The translations under genes and the position numbers were made by a program. Under the pieces are notes generated by a model that saw nothing but the letters and a program-made list of their open reading frames with translations, searched no databases and was not told the DNA's origin. DNA of 64,000 nt from Linum tenue (lineage: Eukaryota > Streptophyta > Magnoliopsida > Malpighiales > Linaceae). The DNA is taken from the NCBI GenBank assembly GCA_946122785.1, contig CAMGYJ010000007.1, forward strand, positions 6,712,909 through 6,776,908. Reading direction: 5' to 3'. This document shows positions 11,562-22,619 of this stretch, in pieces; positions within the stretch are counted from its first letter, which is position 1, and each line of letters begins with the position of its first letter.

Positions 11562-12012
11562 AGTGATTCCTACAAAGCGCTCATGGGGGGAGGTCGAAGT
11601 CGAAGGGTGAAAGCAAGGCGTTTGTGTCTTTCGTTGCAATTTTTCCGACGGTTTTTCATCATTTTGCTGTTTCTGGATATGCTTGAACTGTGTCAGGACA
11701 TGTTCTTTTTTAACATTTCTTGGTGGTAATTTGAGTTCCTGTCTTTTAATTGCATATTTGTTTTGGGCGCTTCACTTTGCCTTGAGTTGGGTTTTCCCCT
11801 ACGAAGCATCTAATTTTGCCGATACAACGCCTGAGGGCACAGGAATTATGGGCGCTTTGACTTAAGGGCGCGAAGTTCTGGACGCTTTACTTTTCCTTTA
11901 TCACGATCCTCAATGATTTTCTTTTAACCGCGAACTCGCTGTGCCTTATGTTTGGGCGCGAAATTCTGGGCGCTTTACTTGTGGGCGCAAGATTGTGGGC
12001 GCTTTACTACAA
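11562..12012 (+). other. Gene 3' flank with repeated GGGCGC(T/G) words
   Basis: From about 11760 to 12005 the motif GGGCGCTTTACT or GGGCGCGAA recurs at irregular spacing, ending directly at the right LTR. It is non-coding and of unknown role. Confidence 0.5.
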
Positions 12013-12515
12013 ACAACACGACTAACTTGAGCCCGAGGTCGGGCTCGTTAGCACTCCAACACCCAAGTCAGCTACCGTTTCTAGAGAGATAAGTTAATAG
12101 TAATTCTAGAGAGAATTTCTAACCTGAGTAAATGAGGTTCACCAACCCAACTATTTATACTCGGAGCTCGGCCGACCAACATCCTTCTCTCCCGCCCTTC
12201 GCCAGGCCTGCATTTAATGTGCCGTACGGCCAAGTACTATGCGCCTCGACCATCTGACCCCTTGCTCAGAAGATCGAGGCGCATGATGTCAGCTGGTCCT
12301 CAACCCGTACCTTTGGATCCCCTGCGGTTTTCTGTCGCACGCGCCCCATGTCAGAGCCGTGGCCCCACATGTCTGGGCAGGCCTCCTTTGGTCCATGGGC
12401 CAAGTTTCTCCATACCATTGGGCCCGCTGGGCCAGGCTCGGTTCTGTAGCCTACCAGCCTCTTCTATTGGGCCATGCAGGCCCAACCTACGTGGGCCATG
12501 TGTGCATCCCCAACA
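12013..12515 (-). repeat. LTR, right copy
   Basis: 503 bp repeat of 7690-8192. Its right edge ...CCCCAACA abuts AT-rich DNA belonging to an older element. Confidence 0.9.
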
Positions 12516-13023
12516 AATATAAAATAGACTCGTACTGCTCAACAAATCTATATATCCTACTTGACAATAATTCACGAATTGATCGCATCTTCGATTTCTA
12601 ACTTTGTTCTTTATGTAACTCAAAGTTGAAAGACTCTTTTAACTTTTGTCGTGAAATCATAAAATCAATCAAATTAACAATAGTCCGTAATTAGTTTAAT
12701 TTTTAGGTTTTGCAACATAGTTTGAAAGACTCTGTTTACTATTTCACAGTGTTTAAAATAGAACAAGAAATGAGTTCTAACTTCTAACCTAGAGAATATG
12801 TTTAATAATAGTAGTGTCTTAGATTTGAATAACACAAACTACCACTTATATTTTTCAATCATACACAAACTACTATCGAGAGTAGGATCATTATTTTTCA
12901 GAATTTAAGTGTATCCCGATTTATCAATTATAATTTTTTTATCCATACGAAACTACGACCGGGGGTTGGATAACTATTTTTCAAAATTCGGGACACCCCT
13001 AAAAGTCCATGTATCCGCCACTG
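12516..13023. mobile_element. 3' part of a CAGTGGCGGA-type hAT element
   Basis: Matches the right three quarters of the complete element at 30463-31164, including the segment CTGCTCAACAAATCTATATATCC and the end ...GTATCCGCCACTG. The left part is absent on both sides of the LTR element. It is an old truncated copy. Confidence 0.75.
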
Positions 13024-13779
13024 GAAAAGCATAAGACATCGATTTACGTGATGCGAAACTACTCAACGAAGAGCCGAAGCTCTCGATTTATGTTATTTTT
13101 GGCAATCAAACAACTTCTGAAACTTTTGCTTAAAAGAATAATCATGAGATTAAAAAATAGAATCCCAATAGATGAGGAAGAAGTCGATGATTCCCAGATA
13201 TGGCTTTCCCCAGATAGGCAAAGAGCAGCACTATGCAATTGGCTAAGTCATCTGAGACCATGACCCATGACCCCGCAGGAATGTTTGAAATCAGCAACAA
13301 ATGTGGAAAGGGGATTCCACATGGATTAGACTATGTATTTTAATTGGTGGATTGTATAAAATTACAGGATTTTTGTTGACTTGACTTGTAAGTAGTTGCA
13401 ACTAAAGCACGCACATGCTTGAATGGATGGGCCATTACCAATTGATGGAGATAAGCAGTACATAATTTCTAGCTTATTGTTACATGTACAACATGATGAT
13501 GATATGAGGCCTCAACTTTATCAAAACCCAATATATTAAAATAGCATAGGATCATATTATTCATTTTTCTAATCTCTTTTAATTATGATTATAACAAAAA
13601 CTTGAATGAGAACAATTTTTCTTATGGTTAAGTGTGAGGGATACGATGAAATAGTTTGAATTTATGACTGATAAGGTTATATATCCTAACTTAATTGTTC
13701 GCTTTTGTAAGAACGTGATTATTCATCAAAAGAATAGGAAGAATGTGACGATTATAAGAAGTAGATATTGCCTGCTCGT
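13024..13779. other. Intergenic, no gene seen
   Basis: An 84-codon open frame at 13009-13263 overlaps the transposon end and shows no familiar motif. I do not call a gene. Confidence 0.45.
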
Positions 13780-13941
13780 TTGCGCTCCGCAATGAGTGAA
13801 AGATAGCGCTCTAAATGAGTTGTATGAAAGGATTAGCAAAATGTGATTCTAAAATATAACTTGCGCTCCGCTACGAGTGAAAGTTAGCAGTGTAAATGAG
13901 TTGTATGAAAGGATTAGCAAAATGTAATTCTAAGATATAAC
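13780..13941. repeat. 81 bp tandem duplication
   Basis: Two adjacent copies (13780-13860 and 13861-13941) begin TTGCGCTCCGC, share GAGTTGTATGAAAGGATTAG and end ATATAAC. They differ at several positions. Confidence 0.85.
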
Positions 13942-15141
13942 TCCACAAGCAACAAGAAAAATTACAAAGATGTCGTGGAAGGATATTCATATTCATTTGC
14001 ACTCGTTGGCCAGTGAGTATACGAATCCGAGGATGATGATCTACATATTTGGTGGCCGACAACTATTAATTAGAGAATTTACAAAAAAAAAAAACAAATT
14101 GCATCTGGTTGCGTTGGTTTCAAGGCCACTTCCATGCTCTCCTATAGGGAGTGAGAGTTTCCTCCGTGGTCTTCCTAATTGAGAACCAGCGAGATTGTGA
14201 CAATCTTGATTGTAGTTAGAGTGAATGTGCTCCAAGTTCCGGATCAAGACGGGGCCGAGCTCGCATGGTGCAATGGGTCTGGTCGTCGAACAAAGAGATT
14301 GGTTTCAGCACAACAAAAACAAAATGGTAAAAGAAAAGGATACAGTTAAAAGATTCTCATATGTTGCATCTTAGAAGACTACCTCTAAAGTTTGATACAA
14401 TTATAGGGAAAAAATACGCTCATTAAATAGCAACTCATATTCGAAGATAAGACTAAAATAAAAAAGTTAATAACTGAAAGACCTCACATTTAGCCTTGGA
14501 CCAATACCTATTAAGTATTATTAAGTTTGTGAGATTATGCTTATGAGAATTGAGATGTTGACAACATGTCCCTTTTTTATGGTTCTCTCTCCTTAAAGGA
14601 GTAAGTAAACATGGTTGAGAAATAAACACAAATAAAATTGGCTCTTAGTCCTTAGATGATCATACTTTCTTCAAAAAACACTAATCCACCAACTAACAAT
14701 AACTCAGATGTCATTGACAAAAAAAAACTGAAAGCATAATCGTCGCATTGTAAAATTTAGGAATTTTCGCATTGTTGCTTGATTCATCAAACGGTAATCT
14801 GACCATAGGATACAACCACCCAATTTATTGCATCTGGAGCCTTTGATTTCCTACAGTGGTAAAGTGAAAGCGCAACGTCAGCTATTTGGCAAAAGCAGCT
14901 TTCATTCATGTCGTCTTGCAACACAGAGAGACTAAATGGAGTAAAAGGACCCCATTGTCATAAATGAAACCCAGCTGCAGCAGCAGAGTGGACGAAGAGA
15001 AGAGCTCTCTACCAGTACTAGCCTACTGGTTTTACAGTATCCCAAGCTCCCCTTTCTGAATGATGACAATCCTCATATTTAAGTAGATGTGGTGACTGAG
15101 GTGCTTAAGTTTCTTTCATTCAAAGAAAGAAATTCACATCC
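13942..15141. other. Intergenic region upstream of the KCS gene
   Basis: No coding sequence recognised. CATATTTAAG at 15074-15083 is a weak TATA-like candidate about 60 bp before the KCS start codon. Confidence 0.45.
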
Positions 15142-16551
15142 ATGATGATCTTCCTTCTCCTCCTCTTCCTCTTCTCCTGCATCACTTTCAACCTCTGCAA
15201 AATCGCGCTCCGAAACAGATCACATTCATGCTGCTACATGCTCCACTACGAGTGCTACAAGGGCACCGAGGACAGGAAGCTCGACACCAAGACCTGCGCC
15301 GAGCTCCTGATGAGGAACAAGAACCTTGGGCTGCAAGAATACAGGTTCCTCCTGCAGGCCATTGTCAACTCTGGCATTGGAGAGGAAACTTACGGCCCAA
15401 GAAACATCCTGGAAGGCAGGGAGGCCACTCCAACCCTCTCCGACTCCCTCTCGGAGATCGATGACATCGCGTTCGACACATTGGACGCTCTCTTCGCCAA
15501 GACCGGAATCTCCCCAAGGGATATCGACATCCTGGTGGTCAACATCTCTCTGTTTTCCCCTGCACCTTCTCTGACTTCTAGGGTTGTCAACAGGTACAAG
15601 ATGAGGGAAGACATCAAGACGTTCAACATTTCTGGGATGGGGTGCAGCGCGAGCATTATCGCAGTGGATCTGGTGCAGCAGCTGTTCAAGATCCACGACG
15701 AGGTATTGGCCATTGTGGTGAGCTCGGAGTCGATTGGACCAAACTGGTACTGTGGGAAGGAGAGGTCCATGATTCTGGCCAACTGCCTGTTCCGGTCCGG
15801 TGGGTGTTCGATGCTTTTGACCAACAATGGGAGCTTGAAGGGGAAAGCAGTGATGAAGCTGAACCAATTGGTGAGAACCCATTTGGGAGGAGAGGATGAT
15901 GCTTACAACTGCTGCATTCAAATGGAAGATAAGGTTGGACATGCAGGCTTCCTCCTCAGAAAGGGGCTCACTAAAGCTGCTGCTGTAGCCTTCACATTGA
16001 ACCTCAGGGTTCTGGTCCCAAAGATACTCCCAGTGAAGGATCTTCTGCTTTATGTCATCCACAGTTACGGTCGAAAGAAGGCGAAAGTCGGCGGGGGTGC
16101 TCCATCGGCTGAAGCGGCAGGAGAAGGGCTTAACATGAAGGCAGGGGTTGAGCACTTCTGCATACACCCTGGTGGGAGGGCAGTGATTGATGGTGTTGGG
16201 AAGAGCTTGGGGCTGGATGACTACGATCTCGAGCCATCTCGAATGGCATTGCACCGATTCGGGAATACCTCGGCTGGTGGGCTTTGGTATGTGTTGGGGT
16301 ACATGGAGGCCAAGAAGAGGCTGAAGAGAGGTGACAGGATTTTCATGATTGGGTTTGGTGCAGGTTTCAAGTGCAACACTTGTGTGTGGGAGGTGACTAG
16401 GGATTTGGCGGATGGGAATGTTTGGGAAGACTGCATTGATTCGTACCCTCTTCCTACAATCAATGTTAGCCCTTTCCTGAAAAAATTTAGCTGGATTAAC
16501 GACGAGGGTCGCACCGATGTCGATCTTACTTCTGCATTCAACAAGGTTTGA
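15142..16551 (+). CDS. 3-ketoacyl-CoA synthase (KCS12/KCS19-like)
   Basis: Intronless gene of 469 codons for the condensing enzyme of very-long-chain fatty acid elongation, an ER membrane enzyme that joins malonyl-CoA to an acyl-CoA for wax, suberin and sphingolipid synthesis. Residues 1-18 are a single hydrophobic segment (MMIFLLLLFLFSCITF); many KCS proteins have two. CYMLHYECYKG (31-41) starts the FAE1/CUT1-like domain. The nucleophile is Cys168 in NISGMGCSAS, with His342 in CIHPGG, His371 in MALHRFGN and Asn375 completing the active site. IGFGAGFKCNTCVWEV (403-418) is the usual C-terminal block. Wording such as RNKNLGLQEYRFLL and EETYGPRN is close to what I recall of Arabidopsis KCS19 and KCS12. 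ATG ATG at 15142 follows an A-rich leader and suits the usual length. All catalytic residues are present. Confidence 0.94.
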   Translation: MMIFLLLLFLFSCITFNLCKIALRNRSHSCCYMLHYECYKGTEDRKLDTKTCAELLMRNKNLGLQEYRFLLQAIVNSGIGEETYGPRNILEGREATPTLSDSLSEIDDIAFDTLDALFAKTGISPRDIDILVVNISLFSPAPSLTSRVVNRYKMREDIKTFNISGMGCSASIIAVDLVQQLFKIHDEVLAIVVSSESIGPNWYCGKERSMILANCLFRSGGCSMLLTNNGSLKGKAVMKLNQLVRTHLGGEDDAYNCCIQMEDKVGHAGFLLRKGLTKAAAVAFTLNLRVLVPKILPVKDLLLYVIHSYGRKKAKVGGGAPSAEAAGEGLNMKAGVEHFCIHPGGRAVIDGVGKSLGLDDYDLEPSRMALHRFGNTSAGGLWYVLGYMEAKKRLKRGDRIFMIGFGAGFKCNTCVWEVTRDLADGNVWEDCIDSYPLPTINVSPFLKKFSWINDEGRTDVDLTSAFNKV

Positions 16552-17050
16552 AGACTACATAGAAGGTGCTTAAGTTAATTAACTGTCTTTCAAAGGAGTG
16601 AATGTTACCTTATATTTAGAGTTCATGTGTTTCTAAGTACTGCAATTCAATGTTTCCGGTTCTGGGTTCTATTATGTATCAGCACTTTCTTAGTGTAGTA
16701 TTGGAAGGGTCGACAAGTGCTTCTACACTTAATCTGACCTGCTTTTCCTTTCCAATACAAATATTTATGAGATTTGCTGCAGCTTACATATAGATGTTTA
16801 CCCAGTTCTGCATGTACAACAATCCAGAATAATGATAACAAATGTAGCATAGCCAAGAACCCAACTGATTCACATATAGCAAAGTAGCAATCCATATCAT
16901 TACCAAAACTTTGAGTTGATGCTCAGTTCACACGTTGACTTGCAGAAATATGAGATTACAAACGTCAAAATAGTTCTTCGTACGAAAATGAGATTCCTTC
17001 ATAACTCTCTAGAGATAGGGAAATGGCATATGGGAGTTTCATGGCTAATT
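16552..17050. other. Convergent 3' region of the KCS and RPL35 genes
   Basis: The spacer between the two tail-to-tail genes must hold both 3' UTRs. Nothing else recognised. Confidence 0.5.
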
Positions 17051-18480
17051 CTACACCTTGATTGCATACTTTCTCTTGGGGAAGTACATTTCTCTCTTCT
17101 TCTCCCTCTCGGTCTTCAATGATTGCTGCAAACAACGAATATAAATTTATTCAGGGCAAGACCAATATATGGAAAACCAAATTGTAGATATTAAGTAAAA
17201 CAGGAAGGTGGAGGGTCAGCAGCTACTTTTACTTTGGTCCAGTATAAGCAATGAACAGGATTCCAGATAAGGGAAGGAAGACACTAATATTGAGACAGGA
17301 AGTCTGAAGTCTGAACCGAACTAATACATGGTTTCACTACAAGGACTCAAATAACTTCACTCGCCAACCAAAAATCAAAGAGAAGCTATCAAATCTACTA
17401 GAGAAGACAACACAAGATGGAAATGAAGTTCAATTTACAGGGACAAGTAAGAGAGTACACAAACACACTTGCAAACTACCATTTACTTGTCGACTTTGTA
17501 ATGTAGACGGTAATTAAAAATCAGGAATCAACATGAGATATAAGAGCCATAACCAACTAGCTTGCCGGAGCATTTACTTATCGACTTTGTAATGTAGACA
17601 GTAAATAAAAATTAGACATCTTCGTAAGATAAAATTGCCATAACCAACTAGCTTACCGGACATGGTTTTAACACAACAGGATCCATTCTAATACAATTAC
17701 CAATAATCAACCAATATTCCAAATTTACACAGTAAACTGCAGGTGATAATACTAGCCAACCCCATGGTTCAACAAGAGAGACAAGTCACTTGCAACAAAA
17801 ACTGCATAATCACAATGGTCGAAATGTGGACTTAAAAGAAGTACCTGGTGCTTGGTAAGCCTCCTCCTGATGGCTCTGGTCTTCTTGGGACGAAGATCAA
17901 GAGGCAAGAACTTCTTGTTCTTGTAGGCTTCACGAAGAACAGATTTCTGAGTCTGAGAAATCACAGTCAACACTTGGGCAATCGACAAGCGCACCACCTT
18001 GCTGCACGAAAAAAATCAAGCAGAACAAACAAACACCATCAGCCTCACAGAAAGTTGCAACATCAGCTACCTATACATTGTAAAACTGAAACCAAAATGG
18101 CGCATCTGAATCGACTATCATCTCAAGCAATAAATCAACAGTTCAGAAACGAAAATCATGGCATGAACAACGTTCTAAGCACAGGGCAAGAAAAAGCTCA
18201 AAGGTCAGGAAGAGAGGGAAGGAGATTACATCTTGGAGAGCTTGTTAGGAGCGCCACCGGTGACCTTAGCAACGCGGAGAAGGGCGAGCTCCGCCTTGAG
18301 ATCCTTCAACTGGTTCAAAAGCTCCGCCTTCGACTTCTGCCTCAGCTCGTGTACCTTGATTCTGGCTGTTTCATTTTTACCAAGCAGCATGAACCGAATT
18401 AGCAAAGATCAGGAATGCTCCATGGCTTTCGAACGAGAAAGATCACAGCGGCGAATACGATGGGAGAATTTCTTACCCAT
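17051..18480 (-). CDS. RPL35: 60S ribosomal protein L35 (uL29)
   Basis: Four coding exons on the minus strand: 18477-18480 (only ATGG), 18230-18365, 17845-18001 and 17051-17125. They sum to 372 nt, 123 residues plus stop, the normal length of plant L35. All junctions are GT-AG and keep phase. The protein starts [18 protein letters not shown], continues [20 protein letters not shown] and [15 protein letters not shown], and ends [13 protein letters not shown]. It is a core protein of the large subunit near the peptide exit tunnel. Splitting the start codon from the body with a tiny first exon is common in plant ribosomal protein genes and can be missed by gene finders. Confidence 0.96.
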
Positions 18481-18558
18481 TGCTTCCTTCCAATCTTCTG
18501 AACTCTGGCGACGATGGCGGCTGCGGCAACCCTTTCTTCTCAATTATCTCCGGCTGCT

Positions 18559-18762
18559 AACCCTAAAATGGAGATGAATTTGGGGTATTTATATATACGC
18601 TTGGAATATTTAGCATTCTCTGCTGGGCCGAGCTTCGTGTGCTTACTTTGCTTTGAGTTGGGCCGACCTCAAAGAGCTGGATTTCTACCGTTTTGTGCCT
18701 AAAGGCCCTACGCTAATTCATTACGCATTTGAACGGACCCAGACATTCTGGGTTGAGGCCCA
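18559..18762 (-). promoter_or_regulatory. Ribosomal-protein-type promoter: telo-box and site II motifs
   Basis: AACCCTAA (telo-box core) lies at 18559-18566, about 80 bp before the RPL35 ATG. Two TGGGCC site II motifs follow at 18624-18629 and 18659-18664, and GGCCCA at 18757-18762. The telo-box plus site II pairing is the known signature of plant ribosomal protein promoters bound by TCP-type factors. Confidence 0.7.
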
Positions 18763-20028
18763 TCTGTTTAGTTAGTCTTCGGCCTGCTTTCACTCATCGT
18801 CCAAGGCCCGGTCCAATGCTGCAATTGATTATGCTTCCTTTGGTCTCATGGACTGATGACATTGTCAGACTCAGACCAAAACCCACGGAATCTTGCAAAC
18901 TTTCTGCAGTGGCGCCCAATGGCTGGGAGAGATCTACTACGGCTCTCCATTTTCCACGGCTTGTAGAGAAGTGGATGATTGGCAGTCAGCAGAGATTCCA
19001 AACACCCTTGACTAACAGGATGTTTCTTCTGATACTTGTTTTTCAATGTCTCCAGTGTAAGGTGAAGTTCCAAGTCTGAAAGATCGAAGCTTTTCTCTTC
19101 AATTCGTCCACTCGCAGTTTCGTCAAGTTGGGAAGTAAGTTATTTCAGTTGGGTTGTGTTAATTTAGCTTCTCATGACTTTCCAACGAATTTATTTTTGG
19201 TTGCATTGATTGATGGTGGGGGAGATGTGTGCCTTATCAAGGATGGTTTGACACTGATAAACAGGTTGGTGCCTGATGATGTTTACATATTCTTGTTTTA
19301 AGGTTGAGCTGCTTTAGATTTTAACCCTATAAATTGCTTTTTCTTTGGAAAGTTTGTGGATGGACAGATGCTTATGGTGAGATATGCTGGCATCCGAGGG
19401 GGGGTCGCCTAAGGTTTCAAAGGGATCGTTTCTAGAGTGGAGGCCATTAAGTCTGTCGAAAGCTTGAGCTGACAATGAAGTAGTCTGTGATCCTGCAGGT
19501 AGTAAATAATTCGGAATGACGGTGTTTAATGTGTTTCTGGGCTGTTGTTGCATATTAGGAGTTTAAGGCTTTGTGTAACTTATTGAACTTGCAGTTCCAC
19601 CTGCATATTGATTCTAATTGTGATGTCTGTACTGCAGAGCAGGTTATTTTAGAGTTATGCTGGGTGTCACATAAAACAACGTTTTAGTGGTTGCTAGACT
19701 TGGAAATGAATGGTAAAAACATTAGTTGTTGACAACCCAGTTTTATTTGGACAGTGAGGCAACCAAGGAAGCCGGCTTGGTAGAACATTAGGCTGAGGAA
19801 ATGCTGTTGTATCCTTCCATTTGTCCTGTTCTAATATAGATGGAAGCTTAATCGGTTTTCAAAGAATGTTTTGTTGTCTGGAATCAGTCATAATGCTTAA
19901 TAGAGGTCAACTTATGGACATTAGGTCACAATGCTAACATATGATTTGGCTATTTTCGTTGATTCGTACAGCCATGTCTCGTAGTGAGAAGAAGAATCCA
20001 ATATTGTTCTTCAAACATGAATCCCATC
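18763..20028. other. Intergenic between RPL35 and SCPL copy A
   Basis: No conserved protein or RNA recognised. Short open frames here show no familiar motif. Confidence 0.45.
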
Positions 20029-20036
20029 TATAAATA
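20029..20036 (+). promoter_or_regulatory. TATA box of SCPL copy A
   Basis: TATAAATA lies 88 bp before the ATG at 20117. The same box precedes copy B at the same relative place. Confidence 0.7.
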
Positions 20037-20116
20037 GAAGATGGCACAGACTACATTGTTTCACCTTCAAGTATCCATACAAATTTCTGAAAGTTAGAAG
20101 TCTCTTCACCACCATA

Positions 20117-22206
20117 ATGGGTTCTCATTCATGGCTTCCTATGTTCATAGTTACTGCAACTCTCACCACAATTTACAGAACAGCTGAGTCAGCATATGAA
20201 GCTGATAGGATTGTGAAGCTGCCAGAGCAGCCAGAGGTTAGCTTCCAGCAGTATGCAGGCTATGTCACTGTTGATGAAACCCAGCAGAGGGAACTTTTCT
20301 ACTACTTTGTTGAAGCTGCGACCAACTCCAGTTCCAAGCCTCTTGTTTTGTGGCTCAATGGAGGTATCTACTGAAGATTAGTTTATCATTATCTTGGTAT
20401 ATAGCTACATCAATTCTGAAATGGGTTTCTCTCCTATCAGGACCTGGGTGCTCTTCAGTTGGAGCTGGAGCTTTCTCCGAACATGGCCCTTTTCAGCCAA
20501 ATACAGCAGGGGCTCTGGTCAACAATGAATACAGTTGGAACAAAGGTTCGCTTCACATCCTGCTCGTGTCTCTTTTACTGTTCTTCATCTTTCGACCGGT
20601 TACCAAAACTTCATGTGTTTGAACTTTTTTGGCGCGGCAGAAGCAAACATGCTGTATTTGGAATCCCCAGCAGGAGTTGGCTTCTCGTATTCTGCCAACA
20701 CCTCTTTCTACAAAATGGTTAATGACTCCATAACAGGTCAGTCTGAAATGTTGACTAATCTTTATATCTCAAACGGAAATCAATTCTCGCATTATCAGAA
20801 AAAGTTCAACTGGGTTTATGTGTCTTCTTATTAATTTATCAGCAAAAGACAACTTGGCCTTCATTCAAAAATGGCTAGTCAAGTTTCCTGAATACAACAC
20901 CAGAGATCTTTTCATCGCTGGAGAAAGCTATGCTGGTACGTAAATTCTCTGAGTCCATAATTGTTAAGAAAATGCCTTATCTTAGAATTTTGTTCCTGCT
21001 TCTTTTTCCCTCCAACAGGACACTACGTCCCACAGCTAGCCAAGCTAATTGTGGAGTCGGGATCAAATCTCAGCTTGAAAGGCATAGCTGTAAGCTTAAC
21101 TGCCACATATCAACAAATGGCAACACTTGAACGACGTTTCATTAGTTTTGTTCTTATGTTGGTGCTGATGTTGCAGATAGGAAACCCATTGTTGGAGTTC
21201 GACACAGATTTCAACGGGAAAGGAAGTTACTACTGGTCTCACAGCTTGATATCGGACCAGACTTATCACCTTTTGAATACAGTGTGCAACTTCTCCCAGA
21301 TCACGAGAGCAAGCTTGTTGCGGCCGAGCAACTTGTCCAAGCCGTGTGAACTCGTCGCAACTCAGATAAGATCAGAATCGCCCAATAAAAACTTCGATAG
21401 CTATGATGTCACTTCTGATGTCTGTTTGTCAGATGGTGAATCACAGTTGGGTTCCCAAAAACAGCTCTCATTAGCTTCTATCTTTCATCCCATTTCGTCC
21501 CTCAAATCCAAACAAAGTGCTCCCAGAAAGCAGGTAAGCCTTTCTTTTTGTTGATCACATCGAAACCCATCTGGAATATGATCAGTATAGTAGGGCTATG
21601 CATGCAGGAAGCTGGAGGGGAGTCGATAGACCTTTGTGTACAAGATGAGACATATACATACTTGAACAGGAAAGATGTCCAAGAAGCTATGCATGCCAAG
21701 CTTGTTGGCGTCACCAGCTGGGGTTTCTGCAGCGAGTAAGAACTAAGAACACAAACATATGCACATTACTATGTTACCTGCATTTCTTGCTGCCCTTGTA
21801 CGAGTCTTGACAGGCTCTCCGATCTCTCATTCGGTTTTGTAGTGTGGTGAATTATGACCACAGAAATCTGGAGATCCCAACAATTGGGGTGGTGGGTTCT
21901 TTGGTCGGATCGGGGATTCGAGTACTAGTCTACAGCGGGGATCAAGATTCGGTTCTGCCATTCGTTGGCACGAGGATTCTGGTGAATCGTTTGGCAACAG
22001 GGATGGGGTTAAATACAACCGTGCCATACAAGGCATGGTTTGATTTTGACAAACAGGTGGGTGGATGGACCCAAGTCTATGGGCAGAACAATAAGTTGTC
22101 ATTTGCAACCATCAGAGGAGCCTCCCACATGGCTCCATTCTCCTCTCCCAAGAGGTCACTCGCGTTATTTGCAGCATTTGTTGCTGGGAGACCATTGACA
22201 GCTTGA
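20117..22206 (+). CDS. Serine carboxypeptidase-like protein, SCPL45-like (copy A, intact)
   Basis: Secreted or vacuolar peptidase of family S10, or an acyltransferase derived from one; the sequence does not decide. Eight exons with GT-AG junctions keep phase: 20117-20363, 20441-20545, 20641-20736, 20843-20935, 21019-21089, 21177-21533, 21608-21735 and 21843-22206, for 486 residues. Residues 1-25 form a signal peptide ending near [21 protein letters not shown] is the oxyanion region. The nucleophile is Ser178 in AGESYAG, the acid lies in SGDQDSV (residues 397-403) and the base is His461 in [20 protein letters not shown] and [18 protein letters not shown] resemble Arabidopsis SCPL45. It is the only complete copy of this family in the window and the likely source of the relics to its right. 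Confidence 0.92.
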
Positions 22207-22619
22207 TCTTTCGCAGACTTGGAATACATGACACTATTTAGTCAAGATGATTCATCTCTTGCACTATGAATTTGTGCAAAACTGTAATTTCAATTTTCTT
22301 GAGGCAACTACTATGCCTATATTTGTATAGTTACAATGATTTAAAGTCACATGGCCAATTGAAAATATTCAGTGATCTCGTGTTTGAGTATTATTCAGGA
22401 TCTGTCTTATTAATAATATCCAGCGTTTTGAGTTAATTTTTACATTGTATTTAAAAATATTACGATTCTGAAATTCGATTTTACTTCGCCTGGATAGGGA
22501 GGGTCTTGGAGCAAGAGACAAGCGGGTTTATCCCCGATAGCGACGCAGCAATTTGTACGCTGCAAAACCAAATTCAGCAGCTGCAGCCACAGCTTAGTCC
22601 AACAGTGTCATGATGATTG
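22207..22619. other. 3' flank of SCPL copy A
   Basis: No gene seen. It holds the 3' UTR of copy A and unique DNA up to the exon 7 relic. Confidence 0.5.

Larger units (their letters stand above)
7690..12515 (-). mobile_element. LTR retroelement lacking pol, carrying a plus-strand gene
   Basis: Two direct repeats of 503 bp flank a 3.8 kb interior. I count about seven substitutions between the repeats, so the element is young. I find no reverse transcriptase, integrase or protease reading frame. Read on the minus strand, each LTR begins TGTTGGGGATG and is preceded at 8193-8215 by a G-rich tract (ACTGGGGGGCAAT) suiting a polypurine tract. This favours minus orientation, with the internal gene antisense to the element. 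No primer binding site that I recognise and no target duplication are visible. The right flank is the 3' half of a CAGTGGCGGA-type element (12516-13023) whose left half is missing, so the left border has probably been deleted. Confidence 0.8.

Noticed and set aside
13780..13941. CRISPR-like or satellite array
   Set aside because: Only two diverged 81 bp copies without spacers in a plant genome; it is an ordinary tandem duplication.
15226..16254. Long minus-strand open frame opposite the KCS gene
   Set aside because: It has no family motif and mirrors the high codon bias of the KCS coding strand; the plus strand has all catalytic motifs.
19314..19553. 79-codon minus-strand frame upstream of SCPL copy A
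   Set aside because: No motif, no promoter or splice context, and not repeated upstream of the other SCPL copies.
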